Position numbers and translations under genes: made by a program | NCBI RefSeq assembly: GCF_030848805.1 | Contig: NW_027270121.1 | Span: 124,001 to 188,000 of the forward strand | Direction: 5' to 3' | Source: Temnothorax longispinosus | Taxonomy: Eukaryota > Arthropoda > Insecta > Hymenoptera > Formicidae | DNA length: 64,000 nucleotides | The notes under the pieces: model-generated | Told to the model about the DNA's origin: nothing | Database searches by the model: none | What the model saw: only the letters and a program-made list of their open reading frames with translations | Part shown: piece by piece, positions 22,675-35,044 of the stretch | Layout of the letters: each line of letters starts with the position of its first letter | How positions within the stretch are numbered: the first letter of the stretch is position 1

Positions 22675-24462
22675 TGTTAGAATTACAGGAGATGTCGATA
22701 ACTTTTGGATATGGCTACAGCCATCTATTGTATTAATAATATAATCTTGCGGTTCCATGAACGAATACTAGATGGCAGGTCGTTTCCGCCTAGTAACTAT
22801 TGAAGGCGGACGCGCGAGCAACGCGACGCACAAAGTTCCGCTCACGCTAGCATCACGTGAGAAGAAGGCGAGTGGAAGGGATGCGCAAGCACGAACGTGC
22901 AGAGAGACGATCCCGGCCATTCTCGACTATTCGGTCAAACGTGAAACAGTTCGAGTCACGTATCGGGTATTCGGCCACTAGAATCCTTTATTGAGAAACA
23001 TGTTCAAGTTCTGTTCAATAATTATCGCTTGTACCGTACTAATTATTCAAGGTATATTATTGCCCTTGTCGTTGCTCGTGTCGTTTTCAACGCTAATATC
23101 GTCTTTAATGCTTGTGTTGTATCAATCGCTCATGTTGTAATGTATTTCGGTGCCGTGAATTCGTACACGAGTCCGTAAAGATCAGTTGTCATTCAAATTA
23201 CGAAGAACGTGTTCGAACATGTAAATGAAGAAAGAAGAACGACGTGTATTCCGGGCTCAGCCGAGCCTTTACTTGACTGTGGACATTCGAGCGATATATA
23301 TTGGAAATAAAGAGCGGCCATCATTAACTTCGTTCCTTTCACGTGGCGAGACGAAATAGCCGCCATTATTCTGATTATTTGGCTCGCTTACAGCGAGTGT
23401 GTTTCCCACTCTCAGTGGATAATTTTCCACACAGATAAATGTCGAATGATCTATAAATAATTGGTGGATGCTGCAGATTTCACAATAAGGTAACATGTGA
23501 ATTTATAATATCAACCATTCGGTTCTTTCGTCAGATATTTCCCTGATGAAAGTGATACTTTACAATTGAGCACGTGTTAATTTGAATATTCGGTTACAGG
23601 ACAACATTATTTTCTTATGATTCTCCTTAAGGAAGGATTCTCATGATTAATTCTGATTAATAAGAAAAGAAAATAAATTCTTATCTCGTGACGTCAATTC
23701 AGTGGAATTCCAATTAATAATTCTGATTGATGAGCATACAGGGATTAAAGTTATCCTGAAGTTATATTCCTTGTGTTTCACATACATTAAAGACTTATAT
23801 TTCAATTACTTTATAATATTCTAATAATTATCTTGCGAATTATTCATTATATAGTATTACGTTCATGCGGTGGTGAATTAATACGTCAATAAAAGATTGA
23901 TGCATTATTTCCCAGATTATACAAATTGTATTTGAAGTGATATTCTTGTCTTAATTGAATTATGTTTATGTTTCCGATGATCCTTTCTTTAGAAAAGAAT
24001 AACTAATTCTGAACTTGACTACGTCAAGAGAGATTATAAGAAAGATTACTATGACAATTTTATTTTAATGAAGCTTTTATATGATAAAGAAGAGCCTTAG
24101 TAAAACTTCAAAGTCTATTAAAATACATATTTAAAGAAAGGATTGTCTTATGATAACTATTTAATTGTTCCTTTATGCAATTATTGTATTCACATTGTAT
24201 CTTATATTATTTCTGTACAATTTTGTTTACGAATACTGAGAAGGTTTTAGGGCAGTTTCCCTTCTCCTATGCAACAAATGTTGGTATTCTTTGAATAGTT
24301 CTGCCCACTTTTAACTTTTCTGGATTACATTTATGTTTCAAGGCCAAATGATAAAATTGATTGTTTTATGAACTCAGTAAATTAATTGATCTCATTCTTA
24401 TTTTGAATATCGTTTCTCCTTCTCCACCATCCTTAGCTCACGCAACATACGAGGCGTATACA
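22675..24462 (+). repeat. 5' LTR of BEL-2
   Basis: A 1788-bp LTR, TGTTAGAAT...CGTATACA. A TATATA-rich stretch followed by GGAAATAAAG near 23295-23310 could be a TATA box and polyadenylation signal. The remainder is AT-rich with short inverted stretches (CTCCTTAAGGAAGG near 23622). Short open frames of 69 and 75 codons recur in both LTRs but look non-coding. Confidence 0.95.
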
Positions 24463-24467
24463 TTTAT

Positions 24468-24485
24468 TGGTCCTTCGAGCCGGAT
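24468..24485 (+). other. Primer binding site of BEL-2 (tRNA-Tyr)
   Basis: TGGTCCTTCGAGCCGGAT lies five bases after the LTR and is complementary to the 3' end of tRNA-Tyr (...CCGGCTCGAAGGACCA, recalled). Confidence 0.75.
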
Positions 24486-24658
24486 AAGCAAGAATCAGTT
24501 TTAGAAATAGTCTGAGAAAAATTAAATTTATTCGGATATACAGTTATGGTGGGAAGGAGAATACGAGAGTAAACAAAAGATATTGTAAAGTTTTTGTTCA
24601 TGGAACCGACATTTCTTTCAATTCGTTCAATTTAAAAGATTTTTCATATTCATTCAAG

Positions 24659-27600
24659 ATGAGATTCCAGCACGTAGTCAATAAAATTGAGCAGCTTTTA
24701 ACGCTCAGTCGCGAAATTGAAGAATCATACGACAAATTGACAAAAAATGGAATAGACACTGTTACAAATACACGCGTTCAAACGCGACTTTCGGATCTTA
24801 AAGAAGTATGGGGTCAGTTTTCTCTTATCCACAATTTAGTTAACAGTTCAATACCGGAACTTGCAGATCAAGAACAAGATGAAATTAACAATCACGTTTA
24901 TTTTATCGATAGGATTTATGAAAGAACAAAGGAGGACTATCTTGATTCACTCGAGAAATTTACTTCGCTCTTAGATGGTGGTCAGAGTTCCACGACTGAA
25001 ACAGTTTCTAATCAATCAACAGCTCTTCCTAGTACTTCAATCGCTCAAATTCCAATTGCTAAGTTGCCATTTATAAAAATTCCCACTTTCGACGGAGATC
25101 CTGAAAAATGGCTTCCATTTAAAAATCTTTTCGCTTCATTAATAAGTACTAGTACCTCGTTATCTGAGGTTGAAAAATTACAATACTTGAAAACTCACCT
25201 CTCGGGGTCAGCATTCGATTTAGTTAAGCATACAGCTTTGACTGCTGAGAATTTCAAACAGACTTGGGATTCACTCACCGAATTCTTTGAAAATACGAGA
25301 CTATTAGTCAATACCACTATTCAATCCTTTCTCAATCTTAAACGAATGACAAAGGAATCCGCTACTGAACTTCAACAACTTTATTCAAATATTACACAAC
25401 TTTATCGTACGCTCGAAACGTTAGAACGACCTGTTGAACAATGTGAAGATTTCATAATATTAATTAGTGCTCAAAAATTAGATGCCGAAACCAATAAATT
25501 ATGGGAATCTCATTTAGGCTCAACAAGAAAGCCTCCTACATGGAAACAGTTCAAGGAATTTTTATTCTCACGGATGTCCTCTTTACAGTCTTTTGAAAGG
25601 TCTCAGCAAAAAAGGTCATTACAACCAACTAAACCAAATTCGGTTCAAGTTCACCATCAAAGTAAAGTAAATGACAATCAAAAGTCACGTTGTATTTTAT
25701 GCAAAGAAAAGCATTATATCGCCTTTTGTCCTAGATATACTTCAAAAACAATACAACAAAAATTAGCTATTGTCTCAAAAAATAAACTTTGTTATAATTG
25801 CTTGGGAACGCACCGAGTTTCGAATTGTCGAGTAACCAAACGTTGTCAAAAGTGTGGCCGGAAACACCATACTACAATTCATCAAGCAAATGCATCTAAG
25901 TCGAATAACAAGGAGAACACGGATAATAAGATCTCTTCTGCTGACACTTCAATTAAATCTGAAGCAAAGGTTTTACATTCTTCCAGGGATATATTTACTG
26001 GATCCTCAATTTTATTAGCTACAGCTAAAGTCATTATCGTATCCCCGTCAGGGCAATTAAAACAAATCAGAGCGCTTATTGATCAGGGTTCAGAAGTTTC
26101 AATTGTAACAGAAAGAATTGTCCAACTACTTAAATTGCCTCGACGTCATTCATCTACTTCGTTGATAGGAATTGGTGCACAAAAGGATAATAAAACTAAA
26201 GGCATAACATCATTCGTATTCAAACCACATTTTCAATCAGATTTCGAAATAAAAATAGATGCTTACATTTTGCCGAAATTGACCTCTTCACTTCCTTCTC
26301 TTTCGCATGATAGAGATGCATGGTTGCATCTGAATAATCTTCAATTAGCCGATCCAACATTTAATAAGCCAGGTTCCATCGACCTAATAATAGGGGCTAA
26401 CGTGTACCCTCATATCATAGAAGAAGGTATAGTAAGAGGAGAGCCTGATACGCCTATCGCTCAATTAACCAAGCTTGGTTGGATTGTATCCGGGTTGGCT
26501 AGCCTTCGTAAAATTAGTTCTCACGCTCAAGGTTATCACGTTTCAGTTGATGAGGATCTTCATGATCTTCTTAAAAAATTCTGGGAAACGGAGGAGGTTT
26601 CTGTTTCGAATAAGACTTTGTCTAAAGACGAACAAGACTGCGAAGACCATTTTGTGGCTACTCATTCTCGTGACGCAAATGGTAGATATATCGTCAAACT
26701 TCCATTTAAAGATTTCCCGAATAAGTTGGGAAATTCAAAGGCTAAAGCCATTCGACAAATGACTAATTTATATCATAAACTTTCTAATAACGATACTCAC
26801 GCTCAATTGTATAAAGATTTTATTAACGAATACGAAGCATTAGATCACATGAAAAGAATTAAGGATACGCAAAATGAACCGGATCTAGTATACTATCTTC
26901 CTCACCATGGTGTTTACCGGGAACATAGTCTCAGTACTAAATTACGAGTCGTCTTCAACGGCTCCAGTAAAACAACTACCGGCTATTCAATAAATCAGAT
27001 TCTTCATTCGGGAGAAAAATTGCAACTCAATTTGTTTAACGTTCTTATCTGGTTCAGATTATTTCGATACGTATTTTTCGCAGATATTGAGAAAATGTAC
27101 AGACAGATACGAATACATCCTGACGACTGGGATTTTCAAAGGATTGTATGGATTGATTTCTTAGGTAAACTTATTATATTTATTCTTCTCACCGTTACTT
27201 ATGGTTTTAATTGTGCGCCATTCTTAGCTTTACGTGCATTCGAACAATTGATACGTGATGAAGGACACAAGTTTCCTTTAGCTATTCCAACAATGAAAAA
27301 GGGAAGGTATGTCGACGACTTCTTTGGAGGGGAAGATACGATACAGAACGCTCGTAGGGTCGTTGAGCAGGTAAATAGTCTCTGCATGGCGGGCGGTTTC
27401 CCGTTAAAGAAATGGGTCAGCAACGAACCAGATATTCTCAGCTCTATTCCTGTCGATCTACGACTTGATAAGGCATCAATTCAAATAGAAGAATCCTCTA
27501 TAATACATACCCTAGGGTTATCATGGCATCCATCCATTGATCAATTTAGATTTACGTTGAATCTTGATGAGCCAAAATTAATCTCTAAACGTACTATTCT

Positions 27601-29878
27601 CTCGACAATTTCTAAAATCTTCGATCCATTAGGATTTATTTCACCTATTACCATTTCTGGCAGAATTCTCATTCAGGAATTGTGGGCTAGTGGACTCGGT
27701 TGGGATGACGAACTTCCTACGGTCCTTCTTAACAAATGGAATCGATTCATATGTCAATTACAAGAAGCATCCAGTTTCACATTCCCTAGATGGATTGGGT
27801 TCAATTCAACCGATTTATTTGAATTACATGGATTTAGCGACGCATCTCAGAATGCAGCAGCAGCAGTGGTTTACTTACGTGCTTGTTCTACTGATCAATC
27901 TGTTACCATCACTCTTATAGCGTCGAAGACAAAGGTTGCACCTTTAAAAAGATTAACTATACCACGACTTGAACTTATAGCAGCTGTATTACTTATCAAA
28001 TTAATTCAGTCGATTCTTCTTACTCTAGAAAAGCCTAATTTACCCGTCTTTGCATGGATAGATTCGCAAGTGGTTTATCAATGGATTACCAATCATCCTT
28101 CTCGATGGAAGGAGTTTGTACATAACAGAGTTGTTTTTATTCAGGATACTTTGCCGCAATGCAAGTGGGGTTTAGTCCCAGGTGTACAAAATCCAGCAGA
28201 TTTAGCTACAAGAGGGATTTCTCCCTCACAATTAAATGAAAGTTCCATGTGGTGGAGCGGTCCTGAGTGGTTGTCAAGCCCAAGTTCTGCGTGGCCACAA
28301 GTTCCTTCATCCCTTATTTCTGAGAATTTAGAAGAACGCGAACACCGAATTTGTGTTTTTGTAACTAATAAGCATCCGGAAGTTTGGGATCTTCTCACAA
28401 AATACTCGAACCTTACTAAGTTATTACGAATTACAGCCTTATGTCGAAAATTCATTCGTAAAGCTCATAAAGATACTAAATCTGAATTAACTCCCTTTCT
28501 TTCAGTCAATGATATCAATAATGAGAAATATTTTTGGATCAAAATTGTTCAACAATTTTCATTCTCACCAGAGCTTAAAATTCTATCGCAAGGACATTCA
28601 CTTCCTAAATCGAATCCCTTGACTAACCTTGCTCCTTACATAGATTCCAATGGACTTCTACGAGTAGGTGGACGACTTCAACAATCATTACTTTCGAACG
28701 AAGCAAAACATCCTTTCATACTACCTAAAGAATCTGCTTTTACTACTTTGATTATAGACGATGCACATTCTCGAACCCTCCACGGAGGAACTCAGCTTAC
28801 GCTGTCATTTATTCGACAAACTTATTGGATTATTAGAGGTCGGATACCGGTAAAATCTTTTATTCTAAAATGCGTCAAATGTACTAGATTTCGGCAACAG
28901 CGAGCTCAGCAACTTATGGGTCAACTCCCTGTTGAAAGAGTGGTTCCCGCTAGACCATTTCTACATTCAGGTGTAGATTACGCTGGTCCGTTTACAATTA
29001 AAACTTGGAGAGGAAGGAATGCTAAAACCTATAAAGGTTACATTTCATTATTTGTTTGTCTAGCAACTTCTGCGATTCACTTGGAACTTGTTACCGATTA
29101 CACATCTGAGGCATTCATTGCCGCATATAGACGATTCATTTCCAGACGCGGTGTCTGTGCTACTCTCACTAGTGATTGTGGTACTAATTTTCAGGGAGCA
29201 GATAAAGAACTCAAACGATTGTTTTCTGCAGCGTCTGATGAGTGGAAACATATATCATCCAGTTTGCTCAATAACGGCACTCAATGGAAATTTAACCCTC
29301 CTTCGGCGCCTCACTTCGGAGGAAAGTGGGAGGCAGGAGTTAAATCAGTCAAATACCACTTAAAGCGTACAATAGGGGATACTTTACTAACCTATGAAGA
29401 CATGTCTACTCTTCTATTCCAAATTGAAGCTGTTCTGAATTCACGCCCTCTATGTAGGTTGTCTGATGATCCGGATGATCTGTCCATTTTAACACCAGGA
29501 CATTTTCTTATAGGAGAAACGCTTTCGACTCTTTCTGAACCTTCTCTAGCACTAGTTCAGATTTCTCATTTAAACAGATGGCAACTGTTGCAACAGAAAC
29601 TCGAAAATTTCTGGTCACATTGGTCTAAAGACTATCTTCAAAGACAACTCTCAATCTACAAGTGGAACCAAGTTAATCCTTCGATAGCTGAAGGAACTGT
29701 AGTTTTGATTGTTAACGATAATTATCCACCTTCTAAGTGGCCACTTGGACGAGTCATAAAAACCCATCCGGGACCTGATGGTCATACGCGAGTCGTAACA
29801 GTTAAGACTCAATTCTCTGAACTTCAACGACCTATTACCAAGATATGTCCTCTTGATGTCAATCAAACTCAGTTGTAA
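24659..29878 (+). CDS. Intact BEL/Pao Gag-Pol polyprotein of BEL-2
   Basis: One 1739-codon frame. A coiled-coil N-terminus (about 1-110) and a gag domain with IPTFDGDPEKWLPFKNLF (about 140-290) lead to knuckles CILCKEKH...C and CYNCLGTHRVSNC (about 340-415). The protease motif is ALIDQGSEVSIV (about 480). RT has KLRVVFNGSSK, FADIEKMYRQI and RYVDDFFGG (about 760-885). RNase H has HGFSDASQNAAAAVVY and PRLELIAAVL (about 1055-1140). The integrase zinc finger (H...CVKCTRFR) is followed by a DDE core (GVDYAGPF, TSDCGTNFQG, GKWEAGVKSV) and a DUF5641-like end. All catalytic motifs seen are canonical. Confidence 0.95.
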   Translation: MRFQHVVNKIEQLLTLSREIEESYDKLTKNGIDTVTNTRVQTRLSDLKEVWGQFSLIHNLVNSSIPELADQEQDEINNHVYFIDRIYERTKEDYLDSLEKFTSLLDGGQSSTTETVSNQSTALPSTSIAQIPIAKLPFIKIPTFDGDPEKWLPFKNLFASLISTSTSLSEVEKLQYLKTHLSGSAFDLVKHTALTAENFKQTWDSLTEFFENTRLLVNTTIQSFLNLKRMTKESATELQQLYSNITQLYRTLETLERPVEQCEDFIILISAQKLDAETNKLWESHLGSTRKPPTWKQFKEFLFSRMSSLQSFERSQQKRSLQPTKPNSVQVHHQSKVNDNQKSRCILCKEKHYIAFCPRYTSKTIQQKLAIVSKNKLCYNCLGTHRVSNCRVTKRCQKCGRKHHTTIHQANASKSNNKENTDNKISSADTSIKSEAKVLHSSRDIFTGSSILLATAKVIIVSPSGQLKQIRALIDQGSEVSIVTERIVQLLKLPRRHSSTSLIGIGAQKDNKTKGITSFVFKPHFQSDFEIKIDAYILPKLTSSLPSLSHDRDAWLHLNNLQLADPTFNKPGSIDLIIGANVYPHIIEEGIVRGEPDTPIAQLTKLGWIVSGLASLRKISSHAQGYHVSVDEDLHDLLKKFWETEEVSVSNKTLSKDEQDCEDHFVATHSRDANGRYIVKLPFKDFPNKLGNSKAKAIRQMTNLYHKLSNNDTHAQLYKDFINEYEALDHMKRIKDTQNEPDLVYYLPHHGVYREHSLSTKLRVVFNGSSKTTTGYSINQILHSGEKLQLNLFNVLIWFRLFRYVFFADIEKMYRQIRIHPDDWDFQRIVWIDFLGKLIIFILLTVTYGFNCAPFLALRAFEQLIRDEGHKFPLAIPTMKKGRYVDDFFGGEDTIQNARRVVEQVNSLCMAGGFPLKKWVSNEPDILSSIPVDLRLDKASIQIEESSIIHTLGLSWHPSIDQFRFTLNLDEPKLISKRTILSTISKIFDPLGFISPITISGRILIQELWASGLGWDDELPTVLLNKWNRFICQLQEASSFTFPRWIGFNSTDLFELHGFSDASQNAAAAVVYLRACSTDQSVTITLIASKTKVAPLKRLTIPRLELIAAVLLIKLIQSILLTLEKPNLPVFAWIDSQVVYQWITNHPSRWKEFVHNRVVFIQDTLPQCKWGLVPGVQNPADLATRGISPSQLNESSMWWSGPEWLSSPSSAWPQVPSSLISENLEEREHRICVFVTNKHPEVWDLLTKYSNLTKLLRITALCRKFIRKAHKDTKSELTPFLSVNDINNEKYFWIKIVQQFSFSPELKILSQGHSLPKSNPLTNLAPYIDSNGLLRVGGRLQQSLLSNEAKHPFILPKESAFTTLIIDDAHSRTLHGGTQLTLSFIRQTYWIIRGRIPVKSFILKCVKCTRFRQQRAQQLMGQLPVERVVPARPFLHSGVDYAGPFTIKTWRGRNAKTYKGYISLFVCLATSAIHLELVTDYTSEAFIAAYRRFISRRGVCATLTSDCGTNFQGADKELKRLFSAASDEWKHISSSLLNNGTQWKFNPPSAPHFGGKWEAGVKSVKYHLKRTIGDTLLTYEDMSTLLFQIEAVLNSRPLCRLSDDPDDLSILTPGHFLIGETLSTLSEPSLALVQISHLNRWQLLQQKLENFWSHWSKDYLQRQLSIYKWNQVNPSIAEGTVVLIVNDNYPPSKWPLGRVIKTHPGPDGHTRVVTVKTQFSELQRPITKICPLDVNQTQL

Positions 29879-29902
29879 CTTGTTCGTTAATTACAGTTAA
29901 CG

Positions 29903-29915
29903 AAGGCGGGCGGAA
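29903..29915 (+). other. Polypurine tract of BEL-2
   Basis: GAAGGCGGGCGGAA immediately before the 3' LTR. Confidence 0.65.
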
Positions 29916-31702
29916 TGTTAGAATTACAGGAGATGTCGATAACTTTTGGATATGGCTACAGCCATCTATTGTATTAATAATATAATCTTGCGGTTCCATG
30001 AACGAATACTAGATGGCAGGTCGTTTCCGCCTAGTAACTATTGAAGGCGGACGCGCGAGCAACGCGACGCACAAAGTTCCGCTCACGCTAGCATCACGTG
30101 AGAAGAAGGCGAGTGGAAGGGATGCGCAAGCACGAACGTGCAGAGAGACGATCCCGGCCATTCTCGACTATTCGGTCAAACGTGAAACAGTTCGAGTCAC
30201 GTATCGGGTATTCGGCCACTAGAATCCTTTATTGAGAACATGTTCAAGTTCTGTTCAATAATTATCGCTTGTACCGTACTAATTATTCAAGGTATATTAT
30301 TGCCCTTGTCGTTGCTCGTGTCGTTTTCAACGCTAATATCGTCTTTAATGCTTGTGTTGTATCAATCGCTCATGTTGTAATGTATTTCGGTGCCGTGAAT
30401 TCGTACACGAGTCCGTAAAGATCAGTTGTCATTCAAATTACGAAGAACGTGTTCGAACATGTAAATGAAGAAAGAAGAACGACGTGTATTCCGGGCTCAG
30501 CCGAGCCTTTACTTGACTGTGGACATTCGAGCGATATATATTGGAAATAAAGAGCGGCCATCATTAACTTCGTTCCTTTCACGTGGCGAGACGAAATAGC
30601 CGCCATTATTCTGATTATTTGGCTCGCTTACAGCGAGTGTGTTTCCCACTCTCAGTGGATAATTTTCCACACAGATAAATGTCGAATGATCTATAAATAA
30701 TTGGTGGATGCTGCAGATTTCACAATAAGGTAACATGTGAATTTATAATATCAACCATTCGGTTCTTTCGTCAGATATTTCCCTGATGAAAGTGATACTT
30801 TACAATTGAGCACGTGTTAATTTGAATATTCGGTTACAGGACAACATTATTTTCTTATGATTCTCCTTAAGGAAGGATTCTCATGATTAATTCTGATTAA
30901 TAAGAAAAGAAAATAAATTCTTATCTCGTGACGTCAATTCAGTGGAATTCCAATTAATAATTCTGATTGATGAGCATACAGGGATTAAAGTTATCCTGAA
31001 GTTATATTCCTTGTGTTTCACATACATTAAAGACTTATATTTCAATTACTTTATAATATTCTAATAATTATCTTGCGAATTATTCATTATATAGTATTAC
31101 GTTCATGCGGTGGTGAATTAATACGTCAATAAAAGATTGATGCATTATTTCCCAGATTATACAAATTGTATTTGAAGTGATATTCTTGTCTTAATTGAAT
31201 TATGTTTATGTTTCCGATGATCCTTTCTTTAGAAAAGAATAACTAATTCTGAACTTGACTACGTCAAGAGAGATTATAAGAAAGATTACTATGACAATTT
31301 TATTTTAATGAAGCTTTTATATGATAAAGAAGAGCCTTAGTAAAACTTCAAAGTCTATTAAAATACATATTTAAAGAAAGGATTGTCTTATGATAACTAT
31401 TTAATTGTTCCTTTATGCAATTATTGTATTCACATTGTATCTTATATTATTTCTGTACAATTTTGTTTACGAATACTGAGAAGGTTTTAGGGCAGTTTCC
31501 CTTCTCCTATGCAACAAATGTTGGTATTCTTTGAATAGTTCTGCCCACTTTTAACTTTTCTGGATTACATTTATGTTTCAAGGCCAAATGATAAAATTGA
31601 TTGTTTTATGAACTCAGTAAATTAATTGATCTCATTCTTATTTTGAATATCGTTTCTCCTTCTCCACCATCCTTAGCTCACGCAACATACGAGGCGTATA
31701 CA
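29916..31702 (+). repeat. 3' LTR of BEL-2
   Basis: A 1787-bp partner of 22675-24462, followed by target duplicate CCTGC. Confidence 0.95.
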
Positions 31703-31707
31703 CCTGC

Positions 31708-34551
31708 TAAGTGTTGCAACTGCCAAGGGGATCATCCGGCTAGCTATACTAAGTGTCCAGCGTATCTAAAATTTGTTGACAAAAGAACAGTCAAACTTGC
31801 TCCAAATAATTCTTCTAACATCTTACATGAGTCAGTTGGGTTGCACACAAAAGCTCCCGTAAAGCTCCTTAAATCTACACTTTCTCCAGTAGACGCTAAT
31901 TCGATTACTCGGCCGGTTATTGATTCTAATACGGATGTCTCTCATTCTGCTTTTGTTCCTTCTCGCTCACTACGTAGATCGTACGCCGAGGCCGTACGAA
32001 ATGTAAACATCAACAACTCGGTATCAGACAATGATCTCGCATATTCTGACAATGTTAGTGAGTTATTCACGGAGATAAATCGACTTGTTGATGTTCCCAA
32101 TATGTTGAGAGTCATTAAGCTTTTAAATATTAAACTTGCTTCTTGCCATGATGGTATGAGCAAATTACAGGCGTTTATCGGTAAATTTAATTCGTTAGCC
32201 TTCAATTCTCAAACGTTGGCTAATTTAAAGATTTGCTTGTGGAATGCTACAAGCTTAAATAATAAGCTACTTGAGTTGAATCAATTTCTGGCCGATAATC
32301 ACGTAGATATCGCGCTGATTACAGAGACTTGGCTGAATCCGAACACTAGAATCTCTTTTCCTGGCTACGATGTTGTTCGACAAGATGCGGATAGAGTCAT
32401 AGCTGGGGGTTTAGCTATTATTATTAGTAAGGCCATTAATTATGTTCAGCTGCCTCCCCTCATATTGCAGGGCTGTGAAATACTGCTTATTGAGGTCAGA
32501 GCTGGCCTGAAACTCACTGTGGGGGCTTGCTATGCGCCTCCGAGCTCGGACTTTGATTTTGAGTCTCTTAATATTATTTTTAACAATCAGTCTAGCGTTG
32601 TTATTGGCGGTGACTTCAACGCCAAGCATAGGTTATGGAATAATTTCTCTAACAACGCTAGAGGTGTTCATTTATATAACTATATTAATAAATCTAACGT
32701 TTTTATTATCCATAGCTCTACTTATTCTCATAAAATGCCACGTAAAAATCCGTCTAACATTGATTTTTTCCTAGTTAAGAATTTATCTTTATATAATGGA
32801 TGCTTTACGATTGAGGAGTTGCCTTCTAACCATTTTTCAGTTATCCTCGATCTGGAAAATACAAATGTTGTTAAAAAGAATAAAATTGTCTATAAAACGG
32901 ACTGGGATAAGTTCACTGAAGAGACTAATAAATGGAGGATTAATTATGACTTGAGGAATGAGACTGACATTGATCACTGCATTGAGGAATTGCAGAAGTT
33001 GTTTAGTTAGGACTCTTAAGACAGCGTTTCGTGCTAACAAATACAGTTATCATTCTCATTCCTTAGATGCAAGTCGCTCGGAGCGCCTGGATTTTCTGGT
33101 TAAATTGCGCAATCGTTTTCGTAGAAAATTTCAAAAAACTGGTTTTTCCCGTTATAAAATTTTGAGAAATGTTGTTAGTAAGCATATCAACATTCTTCTC
33201 CGGGAAACCAGAGATGGTTATTGGTCTGACAGACTTAAAAATGTCAATGTCGGGGATAGGTCTCTCTGGACAGTTTTAAAATCCCGCAATAGAACCTGAC
33301 AACCGATTCCACCATTTATTTTGGAGGATCAATCTATTATTTATGATTCCACCGAAAAGTCCCGGGCGTTAGCTGATTGTTTCAGTAAGAATTTCTCTTC
33401 TTCTTTGAATCTTGTCTCCCCGCATAATAAGGTAGTGGAGGATTATATTCTCTCTTTGGATGATCTGACCCCGTCTGTTGATGTAGCTTTTTTAACACCG
33501 CAATTAGTTTCCTACATTGTTAGTACGCTGCCGAACAATAAAGCCCCGGGGCAAGATAAGGTTACTAATAACATGCTTAAGAAGTCTGCTTTTAAAATTT
33601 ATTTGCAACTTTACTATATTTTTAAGGCATCCTTTAAAATGTTGTACTTTCCAAAGGTCTGGAAGACTGCGCTGATTCTGGCTTTCCCTAAACCGGGCAA
33701 GTCTCAATTTTTGCCTGCCAATTATAGACCTATTAGCTTATTTAGCTCTATGAGTAAAGTCTTTGAAAAGATCATCTTTCGTCAGATGAATTCTTTTCTT
33801 AGCGAAAATAATATAATTATAAATGAACAATTTGGTTTCAAGCTTGGTTATTCTACGGTCCTGCAATTACTCAGAGTTTCTGAACATTTTGCTATGAAAA
33901 TGAATAAAAAACGCAATTCAGCCATGGTTTTATTAGACTTACAAAAGGCTTTCAACTCGGTATGGCATCCTGGTTTACTTTACAAGTTAAATTCTATCAA
34001 CCTTCCTGTTTGATTAAGATGCTAAGAAGCTATTTTGCTGAGCGGTCTTTTATGGTCTCTTTTCAGGGGGAACTTTCTCCTCTCTTTGATATTCTCACTG
34101 GTGATCCTCAGGGGTCTATCTTGGGCCCGATTCTGTTCAATATTCATATCAACGATATGCCGAAAATTACTAACACTAGCCTTGCGGTCTATGCGGATGA
34201 CACGGCCGTATACACCACTTCGTGGAGTGCTGCCCTGCTCACCGCAAGACTGCATAGTCATGTTGATGACATAGTTCAATTCTTTTCTGATTGGAAAATG
34301 ACTATCAATTCTCTTAAAACTAAAGCAATAGTGTTTACCCGCAATCCAAAGTTTCGACCTCCGTTGATTCGTGTATTGAATCATCCGATTTCGTGGTCTC
34401 CATGTGTGAAATGTCTGGGGATTCCGTTGGACTCTGGCCTACGATGGCGTCAGGCTATACATGACCGCTCATGCAAGGCCATTGGCAAGCTTAGAGTTCT
34501 ATATCCTCTGATAAACAAAAAAATTCTCTTAGTATGAACCTTAAGCTTTTA
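31708..34551 (+). pseudogene. LINE ORF1 C-terminus, endonuclease and reverse transcriptase (broken)
   Basis: The first frame (to 33010) runs from the third ORF1 knuckle without a stop into an APE-type endonuclease (LKICLWNATSLNNK, ITETWLNP, GGDFNAKHRLW, NIDFFLV, SNHFSV). A frameshift near 33000, a TGA at 33297-33299 and a frameshift near 34010 break the RT. Its motifs are NNKAPGQDKV, NYRPISLFSSMSKVFE, QFGFKLGYST, DLQKAFNSVWH (usually AFDSVWH), GDPQGSILGPILF and YADDTAVY. A further frameshift lies near 34535, just before the Gypsy insertion. Confidence 0.88.
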
Positions 34552-34555
34552 CTCT

Positions 34556-35024
34556 TGTTGTGCCGCGAAGGTCAACAATCCCGAATCGCTGCCAGCGTTG
34601 CTTCCAGGTCTTGCCAAACTCACCTGAGGTGGCATTCCGGGTTTCGCAAGTGACACAGGTCACTCGCCCGGAAGCAAAAGCGCTGACAGCCGAGTCAGCA
34701 CCGCGGAAGCTAACGCGCGAGAGATAAAAGCCCGCCCTTCCGAGAAGCGGCGGGCAGTCCGGAACGAAAGGCTAGATCACGCGCAACCGAATGTAGTCGA
34801 TTACACGAACGCCCGCAAGTCAGGGCAGCCTTAACCGAAAGGTGATATCGCGTGCGACCGAACGTTATCAACTCTAGTGTAAAAGCCCGCAAGTCAGGGC
34901 AGTGTAGTAACAAGACATCTGGTCAAGGACAAGTTTATTAAAGGATTATTTAAACAAGAGTCTGGCTAGTGTTCTTCCATCCTCCCGGCGGATCTTAAAG
35001 AATCCTCCAAGGTACGGCACAACA
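34556..35024 (+). repeat. 5' LTR of Gypsy copy E
   Basis: 469 bp, TGTTGTGCCGCG...GGCACAACA. Against the 3' LTR it lacks short stretches after GAATCGC and before CCTCCAAGG and differs near GGTCAAGGAC. It contains a tandem GCCCGCAAGTCAGGGCAG unit, present twice (about 34812 and 34885). Confidence 0.92.
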
Positions 35025-35026
35025 AT

Positions 35027-35044
35027 TGGTGGCAGCGGTGGGAT
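35027..35044 (+). other. Primer binding site of Gypsy copy E (tRNA-Leu)
   Basis: TGGTGGCAGCGGTGGGAT, identical to that of copy A, two bases after the LTR. Confidence 0.8.

Larger units (their letters stand above)
22675..31702 (+). mobile_element. BEL/Pao retrotransposon BEL-2, structurally intact
   Basis: The element is 9028 bp with unusually long LTRs (1788 and 1787 bp), the 5-bp duplication CCTGC (22670-22674 and 31703-31707), a tRNA-Tyr primer site and a single uninterrupted gag-pol frame. The only LTR difference noticed is one A in an A-run (TTGAGAAACATG against TTGAGAACATG). This is the youngest-looking complete element in the window. Confidence 0.96.

Noticed and set aside
22772..22981. 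Short frames in the BEL-2 LTRs (also 23269-23496 and the right-LTR copies)
   Set aside because: Duplicated with the LTR. Composition is not protein-like.
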